IMG/VR virus record: IMGVR_UViG_3300023196_001769
Coordinates: 1-22,308 of that record
DNA from: a virus
DNA length: 22,308 nucleotides
Strand: one strand, 5' to 3'
The notes under the pieces: model-generated
What the model was told of the DNA's origin: nothing
What the model saw: only the letters and a program-made list of their open reading frames with translations
The model's database searches: none
Translations under genes and position numbers: made by a program
Shown here: one piece after another, positions 1-4,543 of the stretch
Layout of the letters: every line of letters starts with the position of its first letter
How positions within the stretch are numbered: position 1 is the stretch's first letter

Positions 1-177
1 ATGAATGACTTCCCTATCTACAAAAAACAACTCCCACAAGTATGGTTGGAGGATGGTAAGTTTATCATCGAATCAGACTCGTTTCGTTATGTGATTGCAG
101 ATGATTTAAAACTCTTGTTTAAACTATGCAGACGATTCAAGGCTGATGCAATCGCACAAACTTACGCCACTATCTAA
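1..177 (+). CDS. Small hypothetical protein (58 aa), start uncertain at window edge
   Basis: An open frame begins with ATG at the first base of the window and stops with TAA at 175-177. The 58-residue product starts MNDFPIYKKQLPQVWLEDGK and ends CRRFKADAIAQTYATI. It is a soluble-looking protein with aromatic residues near the N-terminus and a basic patch (KLCRRFK) towards the C-terminus. I do not recognise the family. No upstream sequence is visible, so the true start could lie before the window and this could be only the 3' part of a longer gene. The next small gene starts six bases after the stop, which suggests co-transcription. Confidence 0.6.
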   Translation: MNDFPIYKKQLPQVWLEDGKFIIESDSFRYVIADDLKLLFKLCRRFKADAIAQTYATI

Positions 178-182
178 CACAA

Positions 183-371
183 ATGTCTGACAACATTATC
201 GATCGAGATGAACTTCAAGAGCAATTAATTCAATGGGACTTAAGTCAAATGTCATTAAATGATCTGAAAGAATATTTTATCAATATGCAAAGTGCAGAAC
301 TAGATTCTTTGTCAGATGATGAATTAGTAGAAGAGGTAAAACAATATAACCCAAGTTTGCTGCAAAAGTAA
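183..371 (+). CDS. Small acidic hypothetical protein (62 aa)
   Basis: ATG at 183 opens a 62-residue frame with a strongly acidic composition (DNIIDRDELQEQ near the start, ELDSLSDDELVEEV near the end). The sequence looks largely helical and has no membrane segment or cysteines. No clear Shine-Dalgarno sequence precedes it, as for most genes in this window. It follows the preceding small gene after five bases and probably shares its transcript. I cannot name a function. Small acidic phage proteins of this size are often host-takeover factors or DNA mimics, but nothing in the sequence shows that. Confidence 0.7.
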   Translation: MSDNIIDRDELQEQLIQWDLSQMSLNDLKEYFINMQSAELDSLSDDELVEEVKQYNPSLLQK

Positions 372-385
372 AGAGAAAAAATCAG

Positions 386-446
386 TTATAGAACTGGCAC
401 AAGGTGACGGCACAAACCCCCAAAATCGTGTATCTTATAGAAGTGG
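386..446 (+). repeat. Short direct repeat TTATAGAA[C/G]TGG, two copies
   Basis: TTATAGAACTGG (386-397) and TTATAGAAGTGG (435-446) differ at one base and start 49 bases apart, in the 120-base gap before the 115-aa gene. A poor -35-like GTGACG lies at 404-409, but its spacing to TATCTT (431-436) is 21 bases, so I do not call a promoter. The role of the repeat is unknown. Confidence 0.35.
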
Positions 447-491
447 AGGGGACAGCACCCACCACACACCACAAACCTTCTCAAACCTCAA

Positions 492-839
492 ATGCGTAAG
501 ATCGAAACTCAGATGAATGCCGCCATCCACTCTAACAAGGATTGGAAGTCTGGCAACACATCAGTTCACTTCGATGCAGAGTCAGGCGTCAGCGTCGTCC
601 GCCTTCATGGTAACAAAATCGCTGAAGTCTCTGACAACGATATGACGATCTTCGATGGTGGTTGGCAGTCTGTTACAACAAAGTCTAGACTGAATGCACT
701 TTGTTCTGAATTCTGTGTCACTGGTGAAGGTGTATTCCAAAAGGATTTCGCCTGGTATGTAAGAAAGTTTGTTGGAATGGCAGGACAAAGTAAAGTCTAC
801 AATGTCGATGATTTCAGCAATGGTTATATCTTCGCCTAG
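492..839 (+). CDS. Conserved phage hypothetical protein (115 aa)
   Basis: This 115-residue protein starts MRKIETQMNAAIHSNKDWKS. Its middle reads VRLHGNKIAEVSDNDMTIFD followed by GGWQSVTTKSRLNALCSEFC. I recall proteins with this layout (an HGN.IA.. segment, then a DGGW.S.TTKSRLNA segment) from other marine phages and some bacteria, always without an assigned function. The mixed beta/alpha pattern and lack of a signal or membrane segment suggest a cytoplasmic protein. A second ATG in frame at 513 is a possible alternative start, but the N-terminal MRKIE..MN pattern fits the first. No Shine-Dalgarno sequence is visible; the leader is C/A-rich. Function unknown. Confidence 0.8.
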   Translation: MRKIETQMNAAIHSNKDWKSGNTSVHFDAESGVSVVRLHGNKIAEVSDNDMTIFDGGWQSVTTKSRLNALCSEFCVTGEGVFQKDFAWYVRKFVGMAGQSKVYNVDDFSNGYIFA

Positions 840-887
840 TCACTAACTAACACTTTTCTCACTTCAATCCTTCTAATTTTTCTTATC

Positions 888-1160
888 ATGCAACTTACTA
901 ATTCCGCTGTTATTGTTGATTACTTTCCTGAGGCATTCATCGCTGAGTCTGATGATATCAAAGGAATGAAAGTTACTATCCGACGTTTTACCAAGCGTGT
1001 TACTTTCCGCGATAGTAATCAGAACTCATACAGCACTATTGGTATGATTGATTTCAAACATGAGGTTGCATCACGTATTGCAAAAGGTGCCGAAGTTACT
1101 GATTTTAATATTGACAAGATGCCTCGTGATGAGTATACTCCCATGGCATGTGTAGGTTGA
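888..1160 (+). CDS. Hypothetical protein (90 aa)
   Basis: ATG at 888 opens a 90-residue frame beginning MQLTNSAVIVDYFPEAFIAE and containing a basic strand-rich centre (KVTIRRFTKRVTFRD). It looks like a small soluble beta-rich protein. There is no Shine-Dalgarno sequence; the 48-base leader is T/C-rich. It ends with TGA at 1158-1160, three bases before the ATG of the next small gene, so the two are probably co-translated. I do not recognise the family. Confidence 0.7.
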   Translation: MQLTNSAVIVDYFPEAFIAESDDIKGMKVTIRRFTKRVTFRDSNQNSYSTIGMIDFKHEVASRIAKGAEVTDFNIDKMPRDEYTPMACVG

Positions 1161-1163
1161 TTG

Positions 1164-1349
1164 ATGTTTAACTTTATCAAGACTTTCTTTCCCATGATGA
1201 ATCAAACTACCATCACACTATCTGAAACACAGTGGGAGATAATCCTAGATGCAGTTGAAGATTATGGTGTACTGGTAGATGAGGATAAATCAGAAGAAGT
1301 AGGAGAGATTCTTGATATAATTGAAGCAGAGATGATTAACCAAAGGTAA
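1164..1349 (+). CDS. Small acidic hypothetical protein (61 aa)
   Basis: The frame can start at TTG 1161, ATG 1164, or the ATG pair at 1194/1197. I favour ATG 1164 because it lies three bases after the upstream stop, but the conserved-looking core begins later, at TTITLSETQWEIILDAVEDY, so a start at 1194 or 1197 giving about 50 aa is quite possible. The core is a short strand followed by acidic helices ending GEILDIIEAEMINQR. I recall small cyanophage proteins of the form ITLSE.QW..I.DAVED... with no assigned role. If the longer start is right, the extra N-terminus (MFNFIKTFFPM) is hydrophobic. Confidence 0.6.
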   Translation: MFNFIKTFFPMMNQTTITLSETQWEIILDAVEDYGVLVDEDKSEEVGEILDIIEAEMINQR

Positions 1350-1372
1350 CAAGTAGTAGAATAAAGAATAAT

Positions 1373-1408
1373 GGGTAAGATGTAAGTAATTATACTTATG
1401 TTTTACCC
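1373..1408 (+). terminator. Long RNA hairpin, possible terminator or processing site
   Basis: GGGTAAGATGTAAGT (1373-1387) pairs with ACTTATGTTTTACCC (1394-1408) around the loop AATTAT. All 15 positions pair, with three G-U wobbles. It starts 24 bases after the stop of the 61-aa gene, where a terminator would be expected. It lacks a real T-tract, only TT follows, so intrinsic termination is not certain. It could instead protect or process the transcript. Confidence 0.5.
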
Positions 1409-1441
1409 TTAAATGTATTAAAAAACGTTTTTAAATGGTAT

Positions 1442-1449
1442 TATAAATA
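1442..1449 (+). promoter_or_regulatory. T4-type late promoter TATAAATA
   Basis: An exact TATAAATA lies in the intergenic region, preceded by A/T-rich DNA (including AAAAACGTTTTT at 1424-1435). T4 late promoters are read by polymerase carrying the phage late sigma gp55 and need only this -10-like element. It lies 62 bases upstream of the 45-aa membrane-peptide frame at 1512. Confidence 0.6.
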
Positions 1450-1450
1450 T

Positions 1451-1616
1451 ACTTCGCTGTTTTATCTTATTGAGAAGGTTCTCAGGATACTACCCATTAA
1501 TACCCTATTAAATGTTCATTCTTGTAGTGATCTTGGCGTTCATTCTATCACCACTCCGCAAAAATGTCAACCACCCCGCTGATAAGGATTCGGAGACACA
1601 ACTTCGCAGTTTTATC
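1451..1616 (+). repeat. 16-bp direct repeat ACTTCGC[T/A]GTTTTATC, two copies 150 bp apart
   Basis: ACTTCGCTGTTTTATC (1451-1466) and ACTTCGCAGTTTTATC (1601-1616) differ at one base. The first copy directly follows the first late promoter. The second lies nine bases before the second. The ten bases TTATAAATAT are also shared by both sites (1441-1450 and 1625-1634). This looks like a duplicated regulatory segment or a pair of protein-binding sites. Confidence 0.5.
1471..1484. promoter_or_regulatory. Inverted repeat TGAGAA-GG-TTCTCA, possible operator
   Basis: A perfect 6-bp inverted repeat with a 2-bp centre lies 21 bases downstream of the late promoter at 1442 and 27 bases before the ATG at 1512. 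The 2-base centre is too tight for a good RNA hairpin, so a dimeric protein-binding site is the better guess. No regulator is identified. Confidence 0.3.
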
Positions 1617-1649
1617 AGTAATTCTTATAAATATGCGTGCGTAGATTGA
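1512..1649 (+). CDS. Candidate small membrane peptide (45 aa)
   Basis: ATG at 1512 opens a 45-residue frame ending at TGA 1647-1649. The first 15 residues, MFILVVILAFILSPL, form a convincing single transmembrane or signal-anchor segment. A hydrophilic tail follows, with positive residues (RKNVNH) right after the membrane segment and then mixed charged residues. A late promoter lies 62 bases upstream. The stop codon overlaps the -35 box of the next promoter. There is no good Shine-Dalgarno sequence. Against it: the frame is short, and it contains the direct-repeat copy and the second late promoter, so it could be chance. The hydrophobic run right at the start codon is the main argument for it. 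A small inner-membrane protein, for example one acting at lysis or superinfection exclusion, is possible but unproven. Confidence 0.4.
   Translation: MFILVVILAFILSPLRKNVNHPADKDSETQLRSFISNSYKYACVD
1626..1633 (+). promoter_or_regulatory. T4-type late promoter TATAAATA
   Basis: A second exact TATAAATA lies 70 bases upstream of the 58-aa gene at 1704 and 12 bases before an early sigma-70 promoter, so that gene could be read both early and late. The surrounding ten bases, TTATAAATAT, are identical to the first site at 1441-1450. Confidence 0.55.
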
Positions 1650-1674
1650 CAATATCGCTTAAGCGTTCTATACT
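1646..1674 (+). promoter_or_regulatory. Sigma-70 promoter with palindrome in spacer
   Basis: TTGACA (1646-1651), a 17-base spacer, then TATACT (1669-1674): near-consensus for host RNA polymerase. The spacer holds a perfect 10-bp palindrome, CGCTTAAGCG (1656-1665), placed where a repressor would block polymerase. The predicted transcript begins near 1681 and leads into the 58-aa gene at 1704 with a leader of about 23 bases. Confidence 0.8.
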
Positions 1675-1703
1675 TATTAAGTCACACCACCAGGACACCA
1701 CTT

Positions 1704-1880
1704 ATGTCAGTCGCTATCAGTCAGGCACAAAAGCAACGTTATCGCATCACGTTGGATTTAGAAGTGATGGAAGATTTTGATCCGCATCAGATTAACTGGG
1801 AGAATATCTTTGAACTTGAAGGATCTGAGAAGGTGATTGACAGTTATGTAGAGGACTTAAGTAATCCTGCCAGCTGGTGA
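1704..1880 (+). CDS. Conserved cyanophage-type small protein (58 aa)
   Basis: ATG at 1704 to TGA at 1878-1880 encodes 58 residues starting MSVAISQAQKQRYRITLDLE, with the characteristic segment DPHQINWENIFELEG and the end YVEDLSNPASW. I recall close relatives in many T4-like cyanophages, where it is a conserved protein of unknown function. The predicted fold is a short strand-helix-strand. It has no membrane segment or cysteines. It is the first gene after a strong sigma-70 promoter, so early expression is likely, with a late promoter just upstream as a second input. The position suggests a host-takeover or regulatory role, which is inference only. Confidence 0.8.
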   Translation: MSVAISQAQKQRYRITLDLEVMEDFDPHQINWENIFELEGSEKVIDSYVEDLSNPASW

Positions 1881-1899
1881 TATTGCAGGGGGGCGGGTG

Positions 1900-1928
1900 T
1901 TGACAGTCCCGCAAAAGTATGCTATAGT
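1900..1928 (+). promoter_or_regulatory. Sigma-70 promoter
   Basis: TTGACA (1900-1905), a 17-base spacer, then TATAGT (1923-1928). It starts 20 bases after the stop of the 58-aa gene, just downstream of a G-rich run (1888-1897). Transcription from about 1935 would give a leader of about 140 bases before the ATG at 2073. Confidence 0.8.
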
Positions 1929-1934
1929 TCTTAT

Positions 1935-2072
1935 GCGTGTCACAGCAGTTATGGGCGGTTCGTTGATGCCGTTGCCCGTCGCGATGCCGTTTATAAAAAC
2001 AGCTAACTACCCTAACCTACAGAGGTGACAAAACGCGAGAGTGATTCCACTTTCATAAAAAAAAATTTTGCC
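1935..2072 (+). other. GC-rich leader with repeated GATGCCGTT
   Basis: The stretch after the promoter is much richer in G and C than its surroundings (about 1948-1990) and carries GATGCCGTT twice (1965-1973 and 1983-1991). GGGC (1953-1956) could pair with GCCC (1974-1977). It may be a structured 5' leader of the small membrane-protein gene or a fragment of transferred DNA. One frame reads FVDAVARRDAVYKNS before a stop but has no start codon. Confidence 0.3.
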
Positions 2073-2213
2073 ATGAAAAAAGAACCCTATTGGAATTTTT
2101 GGAAGGTTGTATTTGCAGGATGGATAATAAGATATCCACATATTGTATTTCGCCCCTTGATGTTTCTGGTAGGGATTTTTCTTGTCTTGATATATAATGC
2201 AATAGTTAATTAA
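2073..2213 (+). CDS. Small membrane protein (46 aa; 62 aa if GTG 2025 is used)
   Basis: The frame is open from GTG at 2025, but I prefer ATG at 2073, giving MKKEPYWNFWKVVFAGWIIR as the start. The extra residues upstream (TKRESDSTFIKKNFA) look like untranslated leader, and an A9T4 tract precedes the ATG. The protein has an aromatic amphipathic N-terminus (YWNFWK), then hydrophobic segments VVFAGWII and IVFRPLMFLVGIFLVLIYNA. The latter is a clear transmembrane helix of about 19 residues, and a short hairpin of two helices is possible. I have a loose memory of similar small membrane proteins in cyanophages, with no known function. It is probably expressed early from the sigma-70 promoter at 1900. 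Confidence 0.65.
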   Translation: MKKEPYWNFWKVVFAGWIIRYPHIVFRPLMFLVGIFLVLIYNAIVN

Positions 2214-2223
2214 ATTCGTTAAA

Positions 2224-2247
2224 AAAATTTCGGAGGAAAAAAATTTT
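2224..2247 (+). promoter_or_regulatory. Strong ribosome binding site GGAGG within an A/T inverted repeat
   Basis: GGAGG at 2232-2236 lies nine bases before the TTG start at 2246 and is the best Shine-Dalgarno sequence in the window. It is flanked by AAAATTT (2224-2230) and AAATTTT (2241-2247), which can pair to leave the GGAGG in the loop and the start codon in the right arm. All seven pairs are A-U, so the structure would be weak. Confidence 0.5.
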
Positions 2248-2452
2248 GGCCAGTAAGATTTACCACATCTATGCTAAGGGAGAGTGTTTATATAATAATC
2301 TTAATGAACAACAATTCAGAGAAACGTGGAGTACCTTGCAGGGTATGGTAGGATTAATGAAGACTGAGTATGCGGCAGAGGATTTATCCTACGAGACTGT
2401 GCAACTATTAAATGAAGGATACGGAGAACCGTCCGGATCTCCATCATATTGA
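2246..2452 (+). CDS. Conserved cyanophage-type protein (68 aa), TTG start
   Basis: The product begins MASKIYHIYAKGECLYNNLN and continues with a helical segment (FRETWSTLQGMVGLMK) and DLSYETVQLLNEGYGEPSGSPSY. Proteins with the pattern K.YHIYAK..CLY..L.E..F..TW..L..MV......DLSYE.V are, as I recall, common in T4-like cyanophages with no assigned function. TTG at 2246 is chosen because it sits nine bases after a strong GGAGG and because the frame has no earlier start and no ATG at the conserved N-terminus. The stop TGA at 2450-2452 overlaps the -35 box of the next promoter. Confidence 0.8.
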   Translation: MASKIYHIYAKGECLYNNLNEQQFRETWSTLQGMVGLMKTEYAAEDLSYETVQLLNEGYGEPSGSPSY

Positions 2453-2477
2453 CAACTACATAACACTGAACTATAAT
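2449..2477 (+). promoter_or_regulatory. Perfect consensus sigma-70 promoter
   Basis: TTGACA (2449-2454), exactly 17 bases, then TATAAT (2472-2477): the textbook consensus, so probably very strong with host polymerase. The -35 box contains the stop codon of the 68-aa gene. The transcript would start near 2484, about 17 bases before the glycosyltransferase ATG at 2501. Confidence 0.85.
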
Positions 2478-2500
2478 TGAACTGAAGTTTATTCCATCTC

Positions 2501-3277
2501 ATGGCTAAAGGATTTACTGTTAAGACTGTTCCACCAAAGAAGGCACAAGGCCCTGAGTGGGACATCGATGCTATTAAAGCACGAATGAAAGGAAAGAAAA
2601 TTGTCTTCTGTCTTCCAGGACGGGGATGTTCATATACTTTTCTGAAAAACTTTGTACAACTTTGTTTTGATCTTGTACAAAATGGAATGAGTATTCAGAT
2701 CAGTCAAGATTACTCATCAATGGTTAACTTTGCACGTTGCAAATGTCTTGGAGCAAACGTGTTGCGCGGCCCTGATCAGATTCCATGGGACGGTAAGTTG
2801 GAGTATGATTATCAATTATGGATTGATAGTGATATTGTCTTTACCACTGAAAAGTTCTGGCAGTTGTGTGACTTGTCATTAAATGCTGAGGGCGAAGAGA
2901 AACAGATTACTTCTGGTTGGTATTCTACAGAGGACGGACAAACTACTTCCGTTGCTCACTGGCTTGAAGAAGATGACTTCCGTAAGAACGGAGGTGTGAT
3001 GAATCATGAAACTGTCGATTCGATTTCAAAGCGTAAGAAGCCTTTCACAGTTGACTATGCAGGGTTTGGTTGGATCATGATTCAGAACGGAGTGTTTGAG
3101 AACACTGCGATTAAGTATCCATGGTTTGCTCCTAAGATGCAAGTCTTTGAAAGTGGTGCAGTTCAGGACATGTGTGGTGAAGATGTGTCATTCTGTTTAG
3201 ATGCTATCGAAGCAGGTTATGAGATCTGGTGCGATCCTCGGATTCGTGTTGGCCACGAAAAAACTCGGGTTATTTGA
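2501..3277 (+). CDS. Glycosyltransferase-like protein, GT-A fold (258 aa)
   Basis: This 258-residue protein shows the layout of a GT-A glycosyltransferase: a first strand KKIVFCLPGRG (residues 32-42), a helix, then YDYQLWIDSDIVF (103-113) with the metal and nucleotide-sugar-binding DxD as D109-S110-D111. The acceptor-side acidic motif GEDVSF (226-231) follows, and the final strand ends in a histidine (RVGHEKT, H252), as in many retaining GT-A enzymes. It should be cytoplasmic and transfer a sugar from a nucleotide donor; the acceptor is unknown and could be a virion protein, phage DNA or host envelope glycan. The perfect sigma-70 promoter immediately upstream argues for strong early expression, which fits modification of the host or of phage components better than a purely structural role. 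Conserved homologues in cyanophages are recalled, not checked. Confidence 0.75.
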   Translation: MAKGFTVKTVPPKKAQGPEWDIDAIKARMKGKKIVFCLPGRGCSYTFLKNFVQLCFDLVQNGMSIQISQDYSSMVNFARCKCLGANVLRGPDQIPWDGKLEYDYQLWIDSDIVFTTEKFWQLCDLSLNAEGEEKQITSGWYSTEDGQTTSVAHWLEEDDFRKNGGVMNHETVDSISKRKKPFTVDYAGFGWIMIQNGVFENTAIKYPWFAPKMQVFESGAVQDMCGEDVSFCLDAIEAGYEIWCDPRIRVGHEKTRVI

Positions 3278-3285
3278 GGTAAATT

Positions 3286-3441
3286 ATGGCAGTACGTGCA
3301 AAGGTTGGTATTCTCGGTAAAGAAGGGTGGATGCCCGGAAATCCGAAAAAAACTCGTCAGGGGAGTGGTAAGCATACGAAGTATGCCGCGACTTCTCGTA
3401 ACGGGAAAAAGAAGTTATACCGTGGACAAGGTAAAGGTTAA
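3286..3441 (+). CDS. Small basic conserved phage protein (51 aa)
   Basis: ATG at 3286 follows the glycosyltransferase stop by eight bases and has a good Shine-Dalgarno sequence, GAGGT (3276-3280), that overlaps that stop. The 51 residues start MAVRAKVGILGKEGWMPGNP and continue as a run of Lys, Arg, Gly and polar residues (PKKTRQGSGKHTKY, RNGKKKLYRGQGKG). The net charge is strongly positive, so it may bind nucleic acid or lie against a phosphate-rich surface. The GWMPGNP.KTRQG pattern is one I recall from many T4-like cyanophages, where the protein has no known function. It is probably translated with the glycosyltransferase from the 2449 promoter. Confidence 0.75.
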   Translation: MAVRAKVGILGKEGWMPGNPKKTRQGSGKHTKYAATSRNGKKKLYRGQGKG

Positions 3442-3446
3442 ATAGA

Positions 3447-3469
3447 CATAACAATGACACTATGTTATG
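3447..3469 (+). promoter_or_regulatory. Hairpin enclosing a start codon
   Basis: CATAACA (3447-3453) pairs perfectly with TGTTATG (3463-3469) across a nine-base loop. The right arm contains the ATG (3467-3469) of the 217-aa gene. In mRNA this would hold the start codon in a stem and could lower or time its translation. The stem is A/T-rich, so the effect may be modest. Confidence 0.35.
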
Positions 3470-4120
3470 GCAGCATTAATTTGCAACCTCCCCTCGGTTG
3501 AAGTATGGGTAAGGAAAGAATACTTAACTGATCATCAATCTGGTTGGGGCGAATATGTAAAGGGCGTTTGGGTATCGGCTAAGTCGATTCCTGGACGCGC
3601 TTTTTATTTTGAGACATACTTACCAGAGTATGCAGCAATGTATGATAAGTTACCTATTAGTGCTTTTCTTTCGGAACCAGTAAAACCTGATCCAGATATG
3701 AGTTTACAGAACCTTCAGTTTTGGAACTGTATGGATTATGGAATAGTAGCTATACAGAAACAATTCATTGGTAGTATGGATTATGAAGTCTATACACGCG
3801 ATCATGGCACAATGAAAGGTACATATGTTTGCACTATTGATAATTACCACCAAGATCCTGATGTAATTGATTATGCAACAAGTGAAAACCCTTCAGAACA
3901 TAAGTCACATAATCTTATTGAATTAGTTAATGGACAATATTGTTTGTATCCTAATAATAGAACAAGAATATTTGATAATAGTTTGACACCAGAGAATCCA
4001 AAGATACCTGATTTTAAAGTATCAACTGAGTATTATCAAGTAGAAAATGGTTATGATCGCATGGGATTGGGTGATCAAGAGAGTTACTTCTGGAAAACCG
4101 CTCAGGAACGAGATAAATAA
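3467..4120 (+). CDS. Conserved cyanophage hypothetical protein (217 aa) upstream of gp25
   Basis: The 217-residue protein begins MAALICNLPSVEVWVRKEYL and carries segments WVSAKSIPGRAFYFETYLPE and YDKLPISAFLSEP, then a central part with YEVYTRDHGTMKGTYVCTID, then IPDFKVSTEYYQVENG near the end. I recall this protein as widely conserved next to gp25 in T4-like cyanophages, always labelled hypothetical. It looks like a soluble alpha/beta protein without membrane segments. Its constant neighbour, the baseplate operon, suggests a virion or assembly role, but the sequence does not prove that. Its last codons (GATAAATAA) double as the late promoter for gp25. No Shine-Dalgarno sequence is visible; the start lies in a small hairpin. 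Confidence 0.8.
   Translation: MAALICNLPSVEVWVRKEYLTDHQSGWGEYVKGVWVSAKSIPGRAFYFETYLPEYAAMYDKLPISAFLSEPVKPDPDMSLQNLQFWNCMDYGIVAIQKQFIGSMDYEVYTRDHGTMKGTYVCTIDNYHQDPDVIDYATSENPSEHKSHNLIELVNGQYCLYPNNRTRIFDNSLTPENPKIPDFKVSTEYYQVENGYDRMGLGDQESYFWKTAQERDK
4112..4119 (+). promoter_or_regulatory. Late promoter GATAAATA for the gp25 operon
   Basis: GATAAATA matches the NATAAATA form of late promoters described for T4-like cyanophages. It overlaps the stop codon (4118-4120) of the upstream gene and lies 22 bases before the GTG start of gp25. The site ahead of gp8 has the same sequence and nearly the same spacing. Confidence 0.7.
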
Positions 4121-4141
4121 AGTATATTCGCTTATACTAGG

Positions 4142-4543
4142 GTGCCAGTAGAAAGGGCAAGTAAATCATTTAAGGACGTTTCTATGTCCTTTAAGGTAAA
4201 TCCACTTACCTTTGATTTGATTGCAAATAAAAATGAAACTGCAATTGCACGTTCTATTCGTAATTTAATTCTAACTGTCCCTGGTGAACGTCCATTCAAT
4301 CCAGATTTAGGATCACAGGTAAGTCGTTTATTATTTGAACCACTTGATAACATCACTACCGAATCTTTAAAGGAACAAATTGAAAATACAATTAATAATT
4401 TTGAACCAAGAGTAAAACTCTTGCAAGTAATTGTACAACCAAATTATGATAGAGGTGAATATGATATTAGTATTCGTTATTCTATTGTTGGAATAGAGGC
4501 AACTCCCCAACAATTATCATTCGCATTACAACAGACACGCTAA
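4142..4543 (+). CDS. 25: gp25-like baseplate wedge subunit (133 aa)
   Basis: This is the gp25 family (T4 gp25, P2 gpW, TssE of type VI secretion), a small protein that joins the wedge to the tail sheath and initiates sheath assembly. The family signatures are visible: ETAIARSIRNLILTVPGERP (residues 32-51) with the PGER turn, FNPDLGS, and the EPR motif at E88-P89-R90 in NNFEPRVKLL. Length (133 aa) matches T4 gp25 (132 aa). The GTG at 4142 is the chosen start because it gives the N-terminus PVERASKSFKDVSMSF that I recall from cyanophage relatives; an internal ATG at 4184 would lose it. A late promoter lies 22 bases upstream. The stop TAA shares its last A with the ATG of gp6 (TAATG), so the two are translationally coupled. 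Confidence 0.95.
   Translation: MPVERASKSFKDVSMSFKVNPLTFDLIANKNETAIARSIRNLILTVPGERPFNPDLGSQVSRLLFEPLDNITTESLKEQIENTINNFEPRVKLLQVIVQPNYDRGEYDISIRYSIVGIEATPQQLSFALQQTR

Noticed and set aside
404-436. Possible promoter GTGACG ... TATCTT before the 115-aa gene
   Set aside because: The spacer is 21 bases and both boxes are poor, unlike the three clear sigma-70 promoters in this window.
582-788. Minus-strand 68-codon frame opposite the 115-aa gene
   Set aside because: It lies wholly antisense to a conserved-looking gene and has no features of its own.
1933-2028. A 31-codon frame starting with ATG at 1933, with its stop overlapping a GTG at 2025
   Set aside because: The ATG is only five bases after the -10 box of the 1900 promoter, so transcripts from that promoter would start at or after it. 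The peptide has no recognisable features.
2025-2072. N-terminal extension of the small membrane protein from GTG 2025
   Set aside because: The extra residues look like random leader, the only nearby AGAGG overlaps the GTG itself, and ATG 2073 gives a natural start. It cannot be fully excluded.
4133-4138. TATACT just upstream of gp25 as a sigma-70 -10 box
   Set aside because: No -35 box exists at 16-18 bases upstream. The late-type GATAAATA at 4112 explains transcription better.
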